64,000 nt of DNA from an uncultured Bacteroidota bacterium (lineage in GTDB: Bacteria > Bacteroidota > Bacteroidia > Bacteroidales > 4484-276), in contig CAJATL010000206.1 of the NCBI GenBank assembly GCA_903944895.1, forward strand, positions 40,021-104,020, read 5' to 3'. The position numbers were made by a program, and so were the translations under genes. Under the pieces are notes generated by a model, which was not told the origin of the DNA, did not search any database, and worked only from the letters and a program-made list of their open reading frames with translations. Positions 33,959-41,567 of the stretch are shown piece by piece. Positions within the stretch are counted from its first letter, which is position 1. Each line of letters starts with the position of its first letter.

Positions 33959-34199
33959 TTACTCTTTAATAATCTTCTGCGAATCAATAACCTTTCCGTC
34001 ATTGCCGGTGATTTTAAAAATATATATTCCACCAGAATATCCGGTAAGATCAATGTAATAGTCCGGATTTGTCAATTTTACGGACTGTGAAATTCTGCCA
34101 TTTGGGTCTGTGATTTCGAGCCTGGCTTCCGAAAGTTGCGAATCAACAGAAACAAATATTTTGTCACCTGCCGGATTGGGATAAATCCTGACCTGCTAC
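33959..34199 (-). pseudogene. Orphan T9SS sorting tail, duplicate of the end of the 402-residue gene
   Basis: About 80 codons in frame, from IYPNPAGDKIFVSVDSQL to DSQKIIKE and stop, nearly identical in DNA to 32,577-32,817. There is no start codon, signal or upstream coding region. The 50 bp on to 34250 shows nothing. Confidence 0.8.
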
Positions 34200-34249
34200 T
34201 TATTGCCCGGTTGTGGCTTTCATGATGTTAACAGATTTACTGAATTGTC

Positions 34250-36343
34250 TCATTGCCTGACAAACAGTCCGCTTTTATACTTTTCTCCTGATTTGAGGAT
34301 TTGCAAAACATATACCCCGGCGGGCAATCCGTCCAGACTGATCTGTCGCTGCCCGGCTGTTAGTTTTCCTGATTTATTGCCGGCTCCATTGATCTGGACT
34401 ATTTCATAAGTAAAAATTCCGGTATGATTGTCGGCTTCCAGTTCGAAATTTATTTGGCTATTTGCAGGGTTTGGGAACAGATTCAATCGTTCACTGCGTT
34501 CGATGAAAATGTTTTCGGCAGAGGTAATGAGGTCGTTTTGTACGATGTCGATGCCTGCAAAAACCGGTAAATAGCTGATGCCATTGGCAACTGCTATTTT
34601 GACAATAAATCGGTTGATACTGTAAAAGCCACACAAAACAGTGTATATTTCCTGAGTATCATAGATTTGCAGACCAACGCTTGTTTCGAATACATACAAA
34701 TAATCACCATCGAGTACAACATTTTCAAACTGGCGTCCCTGATCCCGGCTGGTCACAAGAAATACGGAATCGGGGTTTTTGATATTGAATACTTTTAATG
34801 AATGCTCAGCTATTGAACTATAGTTGCTGGAAACCACATAAGCCAGTGTATCCTTAACAGCCATCGAGGTTGTTGTCATATTTTCAGTGCTTGATAACAG
34901 GTTGAGGTTGGTTGGGTCGCTGAAATCAATAATAATAAAACCAGAGTTCTTCACACAGTACAAATATTGATCTTTGGCTGTCATTTCCTTGATTCCTGCG
35001 AAGGGATAAACACCCAGTAGTACGGGGTTGTAAATATCCGAAATGTTGAACACCTGGAGGCTGTCGTAATCGCTGACAAACAGAAGTTGGTTTTGCTTTA
35101 AAACACTGGTGATGGTTGTGGTAGCCTCCAGCGTATTAAGGTAAACAGGTTCTGATGGATATGAAACATCATAAACCTTCAGCCAGTGGTAATTGTTCGT
35201 AAAAAGCCAATCATCATTTACATGAATTGTGTGGTGTCCATCGCCGCCATCAATCTGTGCTACTTTAACAGCTTGTTCGGGGTCAGTCACATCTACTGTC
35301 ATAATTGAACCACTGGTTGCGTCAATAAAAAGATGGTTTTCCCAGTAATGCACATATTGCGAAATATCTGAAAGTTCAATATTTGCTTTTAGGTTCATCT
35401 GTTGCGGGTTGCTGATGTCAACGATGTAAAAATCAAATAAATTGCAATGAAATGCCAATCCATCATTTAAAACCGTGTTCCGGTTGGCCCAATCGGCATA
35501 GAACCAGCCAAGACTGTCGGGTGCTGCAGATTCGGAAATATCGTACAGACAAAAACCCTGATGCAGCATCGAAACTGCAAGCAGATTTCCCTGAATATCT
35601 AGATATGATCCTGCGATGAAGGTAGGGGTACTTGATAACAGTTCCACCTGCGGCAAGCTGCTGATGTCGAAAACCATGATTCCGGAAAATGAATTGGTGG
35701 TGTAAAGCAAACTGTCGGTAATTGCAACGCCCTGCATACTGCCGGATTCATTGTATGTGAAGAAAGGAACCGGAGAAAGCGGATTTGACAGATCGTATGC
35801 TGTAAGCCCGGAGTAACCGGATACAACCCAGGCTACATTGTTTTGGATGACCATGTCGTAATTTACCTGATTGGTTGGGTAAAAAGCAGCCATCGTGGGG
35901 TTTTGCAGATCGCTGATATCGAGGATCAGAATACCCGTGTCATCCAAAGCCAGGTAAACATAACCGCTGCTAAGACAAATGGCATTTGCACGTGACTCAA
36001 TATCAAAACTGGAAATAATTGAGGGTTGGGCGATATTGGAAATATTGAGTATGTAAAATCCGGTATAACCGGCAACAAAGGCCTTATCGTTGTCAAAAGC
36101 CATTGTCATTATCATGTCATCCAAAAACACTTCTCCCAAAAGCTGAGGCTGTTCCGGATTGGCATATTCATAAATCTGGATGGAGCGGCCATGGCTTAGA
36201 AAAATATTGTCGTTGTGCAGCGCAACGACGTATGAAGGGCCATAAGGCCACACGCCGATCCGGGTGGTGTTCAGGTTGTCCGGACCAAAGGCAGAGGCCA
36301 GATTAAAGGCGAATAAGAACAAAAAGACCGATGATTTTTTCAT
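34250..36343 (-). CDS. Secreted LVIVD-repeat protein with T9SS type A sorting tail
   Basis: 697 residues with signal peptide (MKKSSVFLFLFAFNLASAFG). Most of the chain is made of LVIVD repeats of about 42 residues, each with a pattern such as GFYILNISNIAQPSIISSFD, GILILDISDLQNPTMAAFY, GLTAYDLSNPLSPVPFFTY, IMTVDVTDPEQAVKVAQID; about twelve units can be seen, which should form one or two beta-propellers. The tail begins LNLFPNPANSQINFELEADN and ends GLFVRQ. No enzymatic residues are recognised. Extracellular binding or structural role is likely. It carries its own copy of the shared leader. Confidence 0.8.
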   Translation of the reverse strand: MKKSSVFLFLFAFNLASAFGPDNLNTTRIGVWPYGPSYVVALHNDNIFLSHGRSIQIYEYANPEQPQLLGEVFLDDMIMTMAFDNDKAFVAGYTGFYILNISNIAQPSIISSFDIESRANAICLSSGYVYLALDDTGILILDISDLQNPTMAAFYPTNQVNYDMVIQNNVAWVVSGYSGLTAYDLSNPLSPVPFFTYNESGSMQGVAITDSLLYTTNSFSGIMVFDISSLPQVELLSSTPTFIAGSYLDIQGNLLAVSMLHQGFCLYDISESAAPDSLGWFYADWANRNTVLNDGLAFHCNLFDFYIVDISNPQQMNLKANIELSDISQYVHYWENHLFIDATSGSIMTVDVTDPEQAVKVAQIDGGDGHHTIHVNDDWLFTNNYHWLKVYDVSYPSEPVYLNTLEATTTITSVLKQNQLLFVSDYDSLQVFNISDIYNPVLLGVYPFAGIKEMTAKDQYLYCVKNSGFIIIDFSDPTNLNLLSSTENMTTTSMAVKDTLAYVVSSNYSSIAEHSLKVFNIKNPDSVFLVTSRDQGRQFENVVLDGDYLYVFETSVGLQIYDTQEIYTVLCGFYSINRFIVKIAVANGISYLPVFAGIDIVQNDLITSAENIFIERSERLNLFPNPANSQINFELEADNHTGIFTYEIVQINGAGNKSGKLTAGQRQISLDGLPAGVYVLQILKSGEKYKSGLFVRQ

Positions 36344-36462
36344 AATTTTAGAGATTTAAACTTGTTAAAAATTTAACTAATTGAAAACACTAAGGAAAAA
36401 AACTTGTATTTCAAACACCCAATTAAAGAGGCTAAAGTACAACTAAAGCATCTAAACTGCAA
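36344..36462 (-). promoter_or_regulatory. Shared leader/promoter, copy 3 (complete)
   Basis: Minus strand: TTG (36460-36462), 20 bp, TACTTTAG (36432-36439), then the conserved leader ACAAGTT..TTTAAATCTCTAAAATT ending at ATG. This is the best-preserved promoter of the three copies. Confidence 0.65.
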
Positions 36463-36484
36463 CAAAAATCTAAACAAGTTGTGG

Positions 36485-36525
36485 AATTTTATTTACCCGC
36501 CCGGATTTCAAAACTGCGCATGCCG
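36485..36525. repeat. EEP-flank repeat, native position
   Basis: TTTTATTTACCCGCCCGGAT...GCGCATGCCGGGG directly follows the intact EEP gene's 3' side. The other copies are likely derived from this flank. Confidence 0.55.
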
Positions 36526-36557
36526 GGGTTGATTAATTCTGATTTGTCGCGCAACAG

Positions 36558-37538
36558 CTACTCTTCCAGAAACACCGAAATCGGGTAATGGTCGCTGAAA
36601 CCATTGGGATTAAAACTGCTTTTTTCGGATGGCCGGCTGAAAAATATGGGCGAAGGGTAATCGCCTCCCGATTTCATTTCATCGAATATTTCGATGGCCA
36701 CCTGATAGTTCCCGGATTCATTGATAATCTTAATCTTCGATGCGTTTTTAAGTAACCCTTTTGAAGCCAGAAACTGGTCGAACATATAAGGGAAATTATC
36801 GTAGTAAAAGGTTCCCATGGCTTTACCCAGAAACGGCCACATCAGATTGAACATACGCGGTGCACGTGAATTTACAACTTTGGTTGGGCTGTTGGTGGAT
36901 AACCCATATTCGGCGATTGACCGGCTGAAAGGTTCGTCGTTAAAATCGCCCATGGCAAGCACAGCAGTTTCGCTTCCGCGAATTGCGATAATTCTTTCGA
37001 GCCAGTAACTCATGGTTTCGGCGGCAATAATCCGGTAAGGCTCGGTTTCGAGTTCTCCTGTAATCCTTGCCGGCCAATGGTTTCCGATTAAAATCAAAGG
37101 ATTTCCGCTTTTAGTTATAAAGTTTGCCTGGAAAATATCGCGGGTAGCGTTGCGCTTTAAAACGACGTATGAAAAATATTCTTTAAAACCGAACTTCTGA
37201 CTGTCGTAAATGAAGGCAATGTCAATACCGCGGTCATCGCTCATGTCGTGATGGACAATTTCATACTTACGGCCGGTGGGGGCAAGGCTTTCGACAAGCC
37301 GTTTGAGCACAACCAGGTTTTCGACTTCACAAACACCCAAAATATCCGGCCCCGTTTTATTATTCATTTTTTGAATAATGGAGCTAAGATTATTGATTTT
37401 TTTACTCAACACATTGTCATCCCAGCCAATGAGTTCACTGTTTAACGAGCGTTGAAGCCAGTCGGGGCGTTCAGTAGAATTTTGAACATCAAAGAGGTTT
37501 TCGACGTTCCACCAGGCGATTTGATACTTTTGTTTCAT
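36558..37538 (-). CDS. Endonuclease/exonuclease/phosphatase (EEP) family protein
   Basis: 326 residues, no signal peptide. The DNase I-like fold motifs are present: WWNVENLFDVQ at the N-terminus, ILGVCEVEN with metal-binding E71, IGNHWPAR, VLAMGDFNDEP and the C-terminal FSDHYPISVFLEE with catalytic H317. Such proteins cleave phosphodiester or phosphomonoester bonds in a Mg-dependent way; substrate unknown (nucleic acid or phosphoinositide-like). The gene is intact, while pieces of a relative lie at 17.37 and 32.38 kb, and its promoter and first 11 bp of coding sequence are duplicated at 38.75 kb. A -7-like TAATTTTG (37579-37586, minus strand) lies 41 bp upstream of the start. Confidence 0.85.
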   Translation of the reverse strand: MKQKYQIAWWNVENLFDVQNSTERPDWLQRSLNSELIGWDDNVLSKKINNLSSIIQKMNNKTGPDILGVCEVENLVVLKRLVESLAPTGRKYEIVHHDMSDDRGIDIAFIYDSQKFGFKEYFSYVVLKRNATRDIFQANFITKSGNPLILIGNHWPARITGELETEPYRIIAAETMSYWLERIIAIRGSETAVLAMGDFNDEPFSRSIAEYGLSTNSPTKVVNSRAPRMFNLMWPFLGKAMGTFYYDNFPYMFDQFLASKGLLKNASKIKIINESGNYQVAIEIFDEMKSGGDYPSPIFFSRPSEKSSFNPNGFSDHYPISVFLEE

Positions 37539-37598
37539 AAATTCAGGGTTATTTATTGATGATTAATCGTTTAAATCTCAAAATTAATAATTTCCTGA
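37528..37598. repeat. 71-bp perfect direct repeat, copy 1 (EEP promoter and start)
   Basis: Identical over 71 bp to 38751-38821. It covers the EEP start codon (ATGAAACAAAA on the minus strand) and the region holding the -7-like box. Confidence 0.9.
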
Positions 37599-37653
37599 TT
37601 AGATAGTAAACACATCAATAAAAATGTATTTTGTTTATTCATTTTTTAATCTT

Positions 37654-38616
37654 TTACTTCGAAACATTCATAATACAATCTACAAATTGAGCTATTTCCT
37701 TGATGTCAGAATTTTTATAGTTACTTAATAGCTGAATCACCGTCTCTCTTGGAAAGTAGGCCTTAATTGCCCTTGTCGCACTCTTAAATAAGACAGGATC
37801 ATCGGTTTTAAAAACGTACTTAATCCCAAGTAGTCCCGCCTCTTTATTTCCTAATTGAAGAAGACAAATTGAAGCGTCCAGGGCGAAATAAAGGTTTGTG
37901 TCAATTGAATGAGTAACTAAAAATTCGATGGCTTCCGGTGTTCGAATATTGCGCATACTAGTAGTGAAATAAGGAAACTTATCAAGGTTAATCGAAAGAA
38001 TCTGCATTTGCCATATTTGCATAAGTATGTTATAACTTATTGTTTTTTCACCAAGCCAAGCCAAGCTACGACCAATTTCAAGTCGAACATATTCACACGA
38101 ATCATTGGCTGCTTCAGATAGAACCACAATTGCATCAGGATTTCCCGAAAACGACAAATATTGGGCAATACGTGCTTTTGTTATTTCATTTTGAATTTTT
38201 GGGAATTGATTTTTAATTACCGAAAATAGGCTGTCATTATTATCATAGAAACAGATCAGTTTTCTTATGGCATCCAACCGATTCTGATCATTATCTGAAA
38301 CAAGTGAAGCAATACAATCATTAATGTTGGGCTGTGTTTTGTACTTTTTGCAATTTTCATTTAGATAAAAAAACCTTTCCGCTTTAATAATTTCTTCGAC
38401 AGAATAGGTTGAATCAAAAACAAAGTTGGGTTCATACGTTTTTTCCAGCACTTCTTTACAATTCGTATCCTCAAACAGTCCCCCAGTCCTACTGGTAAAG
38501 ACACGTCCTTCACCTGATTCTAATACAAATTGAGATCGACACTGGCCGAATGCCTCACTTAGCAATAACATGAAGTAGAAAAAGATAACAGGCTTTAAGA
38601 TTTTATTCTTTGGCAT
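37654..38616 (-). CDS. Secreted HEAT-like repeat protein
   Basis: 320 residues. Signal peptide (ILKPVIFFYFMLLLSEAFGQ) without lipobox (the next residue is C, so lipid modification at QC is unlikely but not excluded). The mature protein has a short N-terminal part and then helical repeats of the HEAT/PBS-lyase kind: DNDQNRLDAIRKLICFYDN, ITKARIAQYLSFSGNPDAIVVLSEAAND, EYVRLEIGRSLAWLGEK, TPEAIEFLVTHSIDTNLYFALDASICLLQLG, PVLFKSATRAIKAYF. HEAT arrays serve as protein-binding scaffolds. It lies between the 71-bp repeats and so was probably inserted at the EEP promoter with them. Confidence 0.65.
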   Translation of the reverse strand: MPKNKILKPVIFFYFMLLLSEAFGQCRSQFVLESGEGRVFTSRTGGLFEDTNCKEVLEKTYEPNFVFDSTYSVEEIIKAERFFYLNENCKKYKTQPNINDCIASLVSDNDQNRLDAIRKLICFYDNNDSLFSVIKNQFPKIQNEITKARIAQYLSFSGNPDAIVVLSEAANDSCEYVRLEIGRSLAWLGEKTISYNILMQIWQMQILSINLDKFPYFTTSMRNIRTPEAIEFLVTHSIDTNLYFALDASICLLQLGNKEAGLLGIKYVFKTDDPVLFKSATRAIKAYFPRETVIQLLSNYKNSDIKEIAQFVDCIMNVSK

Positions 38617-38686
38617 AATTTTAACGCTATTTATATTTTTTGATAAATCCCTTCGTCACCTCATTCTCCCTTTTCAACTCTATCAC

Positions 38687-38761
38687 CTACAAAGATAAGT
38701 CTTCTGTCTTTTGGTGGAGATTTATTTGCATTTCGCCCAGATCAATGCCGTTTTGTTTCAT
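38687..38761 (-). pseudogene. Chimeric remnant: EEP start fused to a tail-fibre C-terminal fragment
   Basis: 25 codons, MKQNGIDLGEMQINLHQKTE.., then stop. The first codons are the EEP start; from NG onward the peptide matches the NGLNLGEMNGILLKKVEEL part of the 665-residue protein's end. It shows a recombination joint between an EEP promoter and a fibre gene that has since been lost. Confidence 0.65.
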
Positions 38762-38821
38762 AAATTCAGGGTTATTTATTGATGATTAATCGTTTAAATC
38801 TCAAAATTAATAATTTCCTGA
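38751..38821. repeat. 71-bp perfect direct repeat, copy 2
   Basis: Identical to 37528-37598. The 1152 bp between the copies carries the HEAT-like gene and the chimeric remnant. Confidence 0.9.
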
Positions 38822-38843
38822 ATTTATCGTAAAAAACAATTGT

Positions 38844-39449
38844 TTATGAAACTTGCCGTGCCTTGATAAGGGATTTTTTGATTTTTGCCAGATTTAGTGC
38901 TTTGCCTTGTTCGAGGATTGTTTTGCCGTATTCGCTTTTAAATTCGTGGAGGTTTAAAAACCTGAGTGTGATCTCGAGATATTTGGCTTTATCAAGCTTT
39001 TGGCGGGTCAGGGCATATAATTCGTCCCAGTAGACCTGAGAGGATTCGATGAAATCTTCCTGCGAAAAATAAAACAAATCAGCATCGCATAAAATGGCGG
39101 ATAACTTATCCTGTGGCTTTTGCGGAATCCGGGTAGCTTCGATACACTGCTCCACCTGCGAAATAACTTCGGGTTTAACGCCTTGACTTTTCAGGAATTT
39201 TGATGCTAGTTCTTTACTCGCATCTTCATGATTGGTTTTGCTGACGAGGTATCCCAGATCGTGAAACCAGGCAGCCAGCAAAAGCGTTTCCATACTTCCA
39301 TCGCCGTTGATGCCGCATTGTTCGCCAATAAATTTTGCTGCCTGCACAACCGATTTTGTGTGGTCGAGATTATGATAAACCAGACTTTCGTCGGTACTGT
39401 TTTTAAATAGACCGGTAACGTATTTTTCGGTGGCAGCAAGTATTTCCAT
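38844..39449 (-). CDS. HD-domain phosphohydrolase
   Basis: 201 residues, cytoplasmic. The HD metal centre is complete: H30 in YHNLDHT, H63-D64 in AAWFHDLGY and D122/D124 in ILCDADLFYF. The spacing and the PEVISQVEQCIEATRIPQ segment match the HD proteins related to nucleotide or cyclic-nucleotide hydrolases; the substrate is unknown. The gene ends 23 bp left of the second 71-bp repeat and is the first gene outside the island. It may have been the original neighbour of the EEP gene. Confidence 0.85.
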   Translation of the reverse strand: MEILAATEKYVTGLFKNSTDESLVYHNLDHTKSVVQAAKFIGEQCGINGDGSMETLLLAAWFHDLGYLVSKTNHEDASKELASKFLKSQGVKPEVISQVEQCIEATRIPQKPQDKLSAILCDADLFYFSQEDFIESSQVYWDELYALTRQKLDKAKYLEITLRFLNLHEFKSEYGKTILEQGKALNLAKIKKSLIKARQVS

Positions 39450-39561
39450 GATTACGGGCGATTAAGTAAGCAATGCTTTTTCGGTTTTTACATGGCTTCT
39501 AAAACTAACTTAAGGTTTAAATATTTTGGATGTCAGGAATTGTTGGATGGCTTGATTTATA

Positions 39562-39685
39562 AAATGAGTGCAGTCTAAAAAGGAGTTTAATTTTTTTAAG
39601 ATTCGCAACTTGTTGATTACAAGCCTAACAGCCCCGATAGCTATCGGGGTAAAACCTGGTAGGTTTTTGGACTGGTCTCATAAAA
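39562..39685. mobile_element. MITE-like element A with ATGAGNNCAGTC-AAAAA ends
   Basis: Left end ATGAGTGCAGTCTAAAAA (39565-39582); right end on the minus strand ATGAGACCAGTCCAAAAA (39664-39681). A perfect palindrome CCCCGATAGCTATCGGGG lies inside (39632-39649). The ends match those of element B at 49,565-49,730. No clear target duplication is seen, though AT-rich flanks could hide one. Confidence 0.6.
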
Positions 39686-39815
39686 TTTTAAAGCAAAAAC
39701 CCCCAATCAATAATTACATTGATTTTTATTTGAGCGCCGGAAGGATAAATTACCGCTTCGGAGGATTGTGTTTTTTAAGATTTTGATGCCTGGTAAAGAC
39801 CGGATTTTGTAAAAG

Positions 39816-39905
39816 TAACAAAGTTGTAACTTACAAAGTTGTAACTTACAAAGTTGTAACTTACAAAGTTGTAACTTACAAAGTTGTAACTTACAAAGTT
39901 GTAAC
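39816..39905. repeat. Six tandem 15-bp units, each a near-palindrome (TTACAAAGTTGTAAC)
   Basis: Units at 39816, 39831, 39846, 39861, 39876 and 39891; the first differs by one base, the rest are identical. Each contains the inverted repeat TTACAA-AG-TTGTAA. There are no spacers. The surrounding 39686-40129 has no gene; TCCGCCAACTGGCGGA (39968-39983) is the third copy of the palindrome seen at 12.4 kb. Confidence 0.85.
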
Positions 39906-40129
39906 ATGCCTTATTAGGGTTATATTTTCGAAATTGATGTTTTTTTTGGTAGAAATCACAAAAGTCATCCGCCAACTGGCGGACAAATATCAAATCAAAT
40001 TTCGGACAAATTTGAGTTTTGAATTTTGAGTTTTGAATTTTGTTTTTTCTGGTTTACCCAGGTTAGGTTTTTAAGACTGCTGATTTTTCGTTTTGGAAAA
40101 ACAACCGGGTTCCGGTGAAGAAAATCAAC

Positions 40130-41053
40130 CTATTTCCCCATCTCAAACTTCATCAGTTTTCCGCTGCCTTCGCCACCTTCGCTCGAAATATACAGCGTCC
40201 CGTCCGTGGCAAAGGCCATTCCTTCGGGTTGTGGTAAAATGTCTTTTTCCAAAGGCTGATAAGCCACAATATCACCTTTCCGGTTCAGAACGATGATGGC
40301 CCTGCCTTTTGCAGCCATCACCCAAACCTCGTTGGTAACAGGATGTACCGCAATGGCCGAAGGTTCAAATTTAAGTTCTTTCTTTTTTTCGTGCTTTGGC
40401 TTTTTTTGACTTGTTACTGGGCTTTTGGTGGACAAAAAATCACCGATCTTATTTAAATCGATCAGATAAGCCGGTTTTCCGACAAGGGTTTTTGTTTTCA
40501 GATCGAATTTATAAATGGCCTTATAATCTTCCGAAAACACTTGATTTCCACAGGAAGGCGAAGCTTTGCTGGCGATTAGCAAAACATCTTCAACCGGGTC
40601 GTAGCAAAGCCCCTCGGTATCATTCGCCTCCGAAAGCGGCGTTTTAAACTCCTTCGTGGTCATTTTCGAGGCATCTTCAAACGAACTGATGCAATAAAGC
40701 CTTCCATTGCTTTTGATGGTCCAGGCTTCATTCCCGGCAAGCGCGACATCTTCAAAATCGCCGGCGCCGGCAAAAGCAACGCTTTTTGATACCTTTTTCG
40801 CGATAAGGTCATAAAAGTATAATTTACCAACTTCATCCTGAACACAAACCAAAACCTGCTGGTTGAGCATGGTGTTGCCTGAAACTTCTCTTAAAATAGC
40901 TGGCAGAATAAACATTTCGGCAGGTTTGTAAAAATTATAGGGCAGACTGCCTTTTTGCGCGGGTAACGACTGGCATGAAACAATGACTGCTGCAAAGCTA
41001 AATAAACAAACACCTTTCAATGTGCTGAGTTTAGAAGTTGATTCGTTTTTCAT
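40130..41053 (-). CDS. SdiA-regulated-type lipoprotein (beta-propeller)
   Basis: 307 residues with a lipoprotein signal (LKGVCLFSFAAVIVSC, lipobox IVSC). The mature part has the SdiA-regulated/NHL-propeller pattern: LPAILREVSGNTML, VAFAGAGDFEDVALAGNEAWTIKSNGRLYCI, ANDTEGLCYDPVEDVLLIASKA, FEPSAIAVHPVTNEVWVMAAKGRAIIVLNRKGDI and PEGMAFATDGTLYISSEGG. The E in DTEGLC and PEGMAF and the FEDVAL segment are the conserved family positions. Function unknown; phytase-like chemistry has been suggested for distant relatives. Its start overlaps the end of the Nudix gene by 23 bp, so the two are co-translated. Confidence 0.75.
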   Translation of the reverse strand: MKNESTSKLSTLKGVCLFSFAAVIVSCQSLPAQKGSLPYNFYKPAEMFILPAILREVSGNTMLNQQVLVCVQDEVGKLYFYDLIAKKVSKSVAFAGAGDFEDVALAGNEAWTIKSNGRLYCISSFEDASKMTTKEFKTPLSEANDTEGLCYDPVEDVLLIASKASPSCGNQVFSEDYKAIYKFDLKTKTLVGKPAYLIDLNKIGDFLSTKSPVTSQKKPKHEKKKELKFEPSAIAVHPVTNEVWVMAAKGRAIIVLNRKGDIVAYQPLEKDILPQPEGMAFATDGTLYISSEGGEGSGKLMKFEMGK

Positions 41054-41483
41054 CCTTTAATTTTTTGATGAGTTCATTCAAAATCATGCCATGGTCGAAA
41101 GCCATTTCAGGGATTTGTGAAGCAGCGAACCAGGCTGCAGATTTTGCATCATCAGCACCTTCAACCGTCGAATTTCCTGAATCGACAAAACCATAAAAAA
41201 CCACCGAAACGGTTCTTCCACGCGGATCGCGGCCAGGATCGCCATAAGTTTTGAATTGTTCGAGGCTAACATTTTTAAGCCCGGTTTCTTCTTCAAGTTC
41301 CCGCAAGGCCGATTGTTCCAGCGTTTCATCCATCTCAATAAACCCACCCGGCAGCGCCCATTTTTCCTGGAATGGCGGCCTTCCGCGCTGGATGAGTAAA
41401 ATTTTATGGCTTTCGCCGGATTTGCAAAAAACCGCAATATCAACGGTTACTGCGGGTCGTGGGTATTCGTATGTAAATGGCAT
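41031..41483 (-). CDS. Nudix hydrolase
   Basis: 150 residues. The complete Nudix box G47-x5-E53-x7-R61-E62-L-E-E65-E66-T-G68-L is present, with W42-A-L-P-G-G before it, as in MutT/ADP-ribose pyrophosphatase-type members. It would hydrolyse a nucleoside diphosphate linked to another moiety, using Mg2+. The N-terminal YEYPRPAVTVDIAVFC and the YGDPGRDPRGRTVSVVFYGF segment suggest the ADP-ribose or NrtR-like branch (no DNA-binding domain here). It is co-directional with, and overlaps, the SdiA-regulated-type gene. Confidence 0.88.
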   Translation of the reverse strand: MPFTYEYPRPAVTVDIAVFCKSGESHKILLIQRGRPPFQEKWALPGGFIEMDETLEQSALRELEEETGLKNVSLEQFKTYGDPGRDPRGRTVSVVFYGFVDSGNSTVEGADDAKSAAWFAASQIPEMAFDHGMILNELIKKLKDEKRINF

Positions 41484-41567
41484 TTCCTGATTAATTTTAA
41501 ATATTCGTCATCAAACGCCAAAAGTAGGAAGGTTTTTTAAATATCGGGTAAGAACGTACCCCGGTGA

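Noticed and set aside
39816..39905. Six short repeats that look at first like a CRISPR array
   Set aside because: The units are directly adjacent with no unique spacers, are only 15 bp long and have no cas genes nearby.
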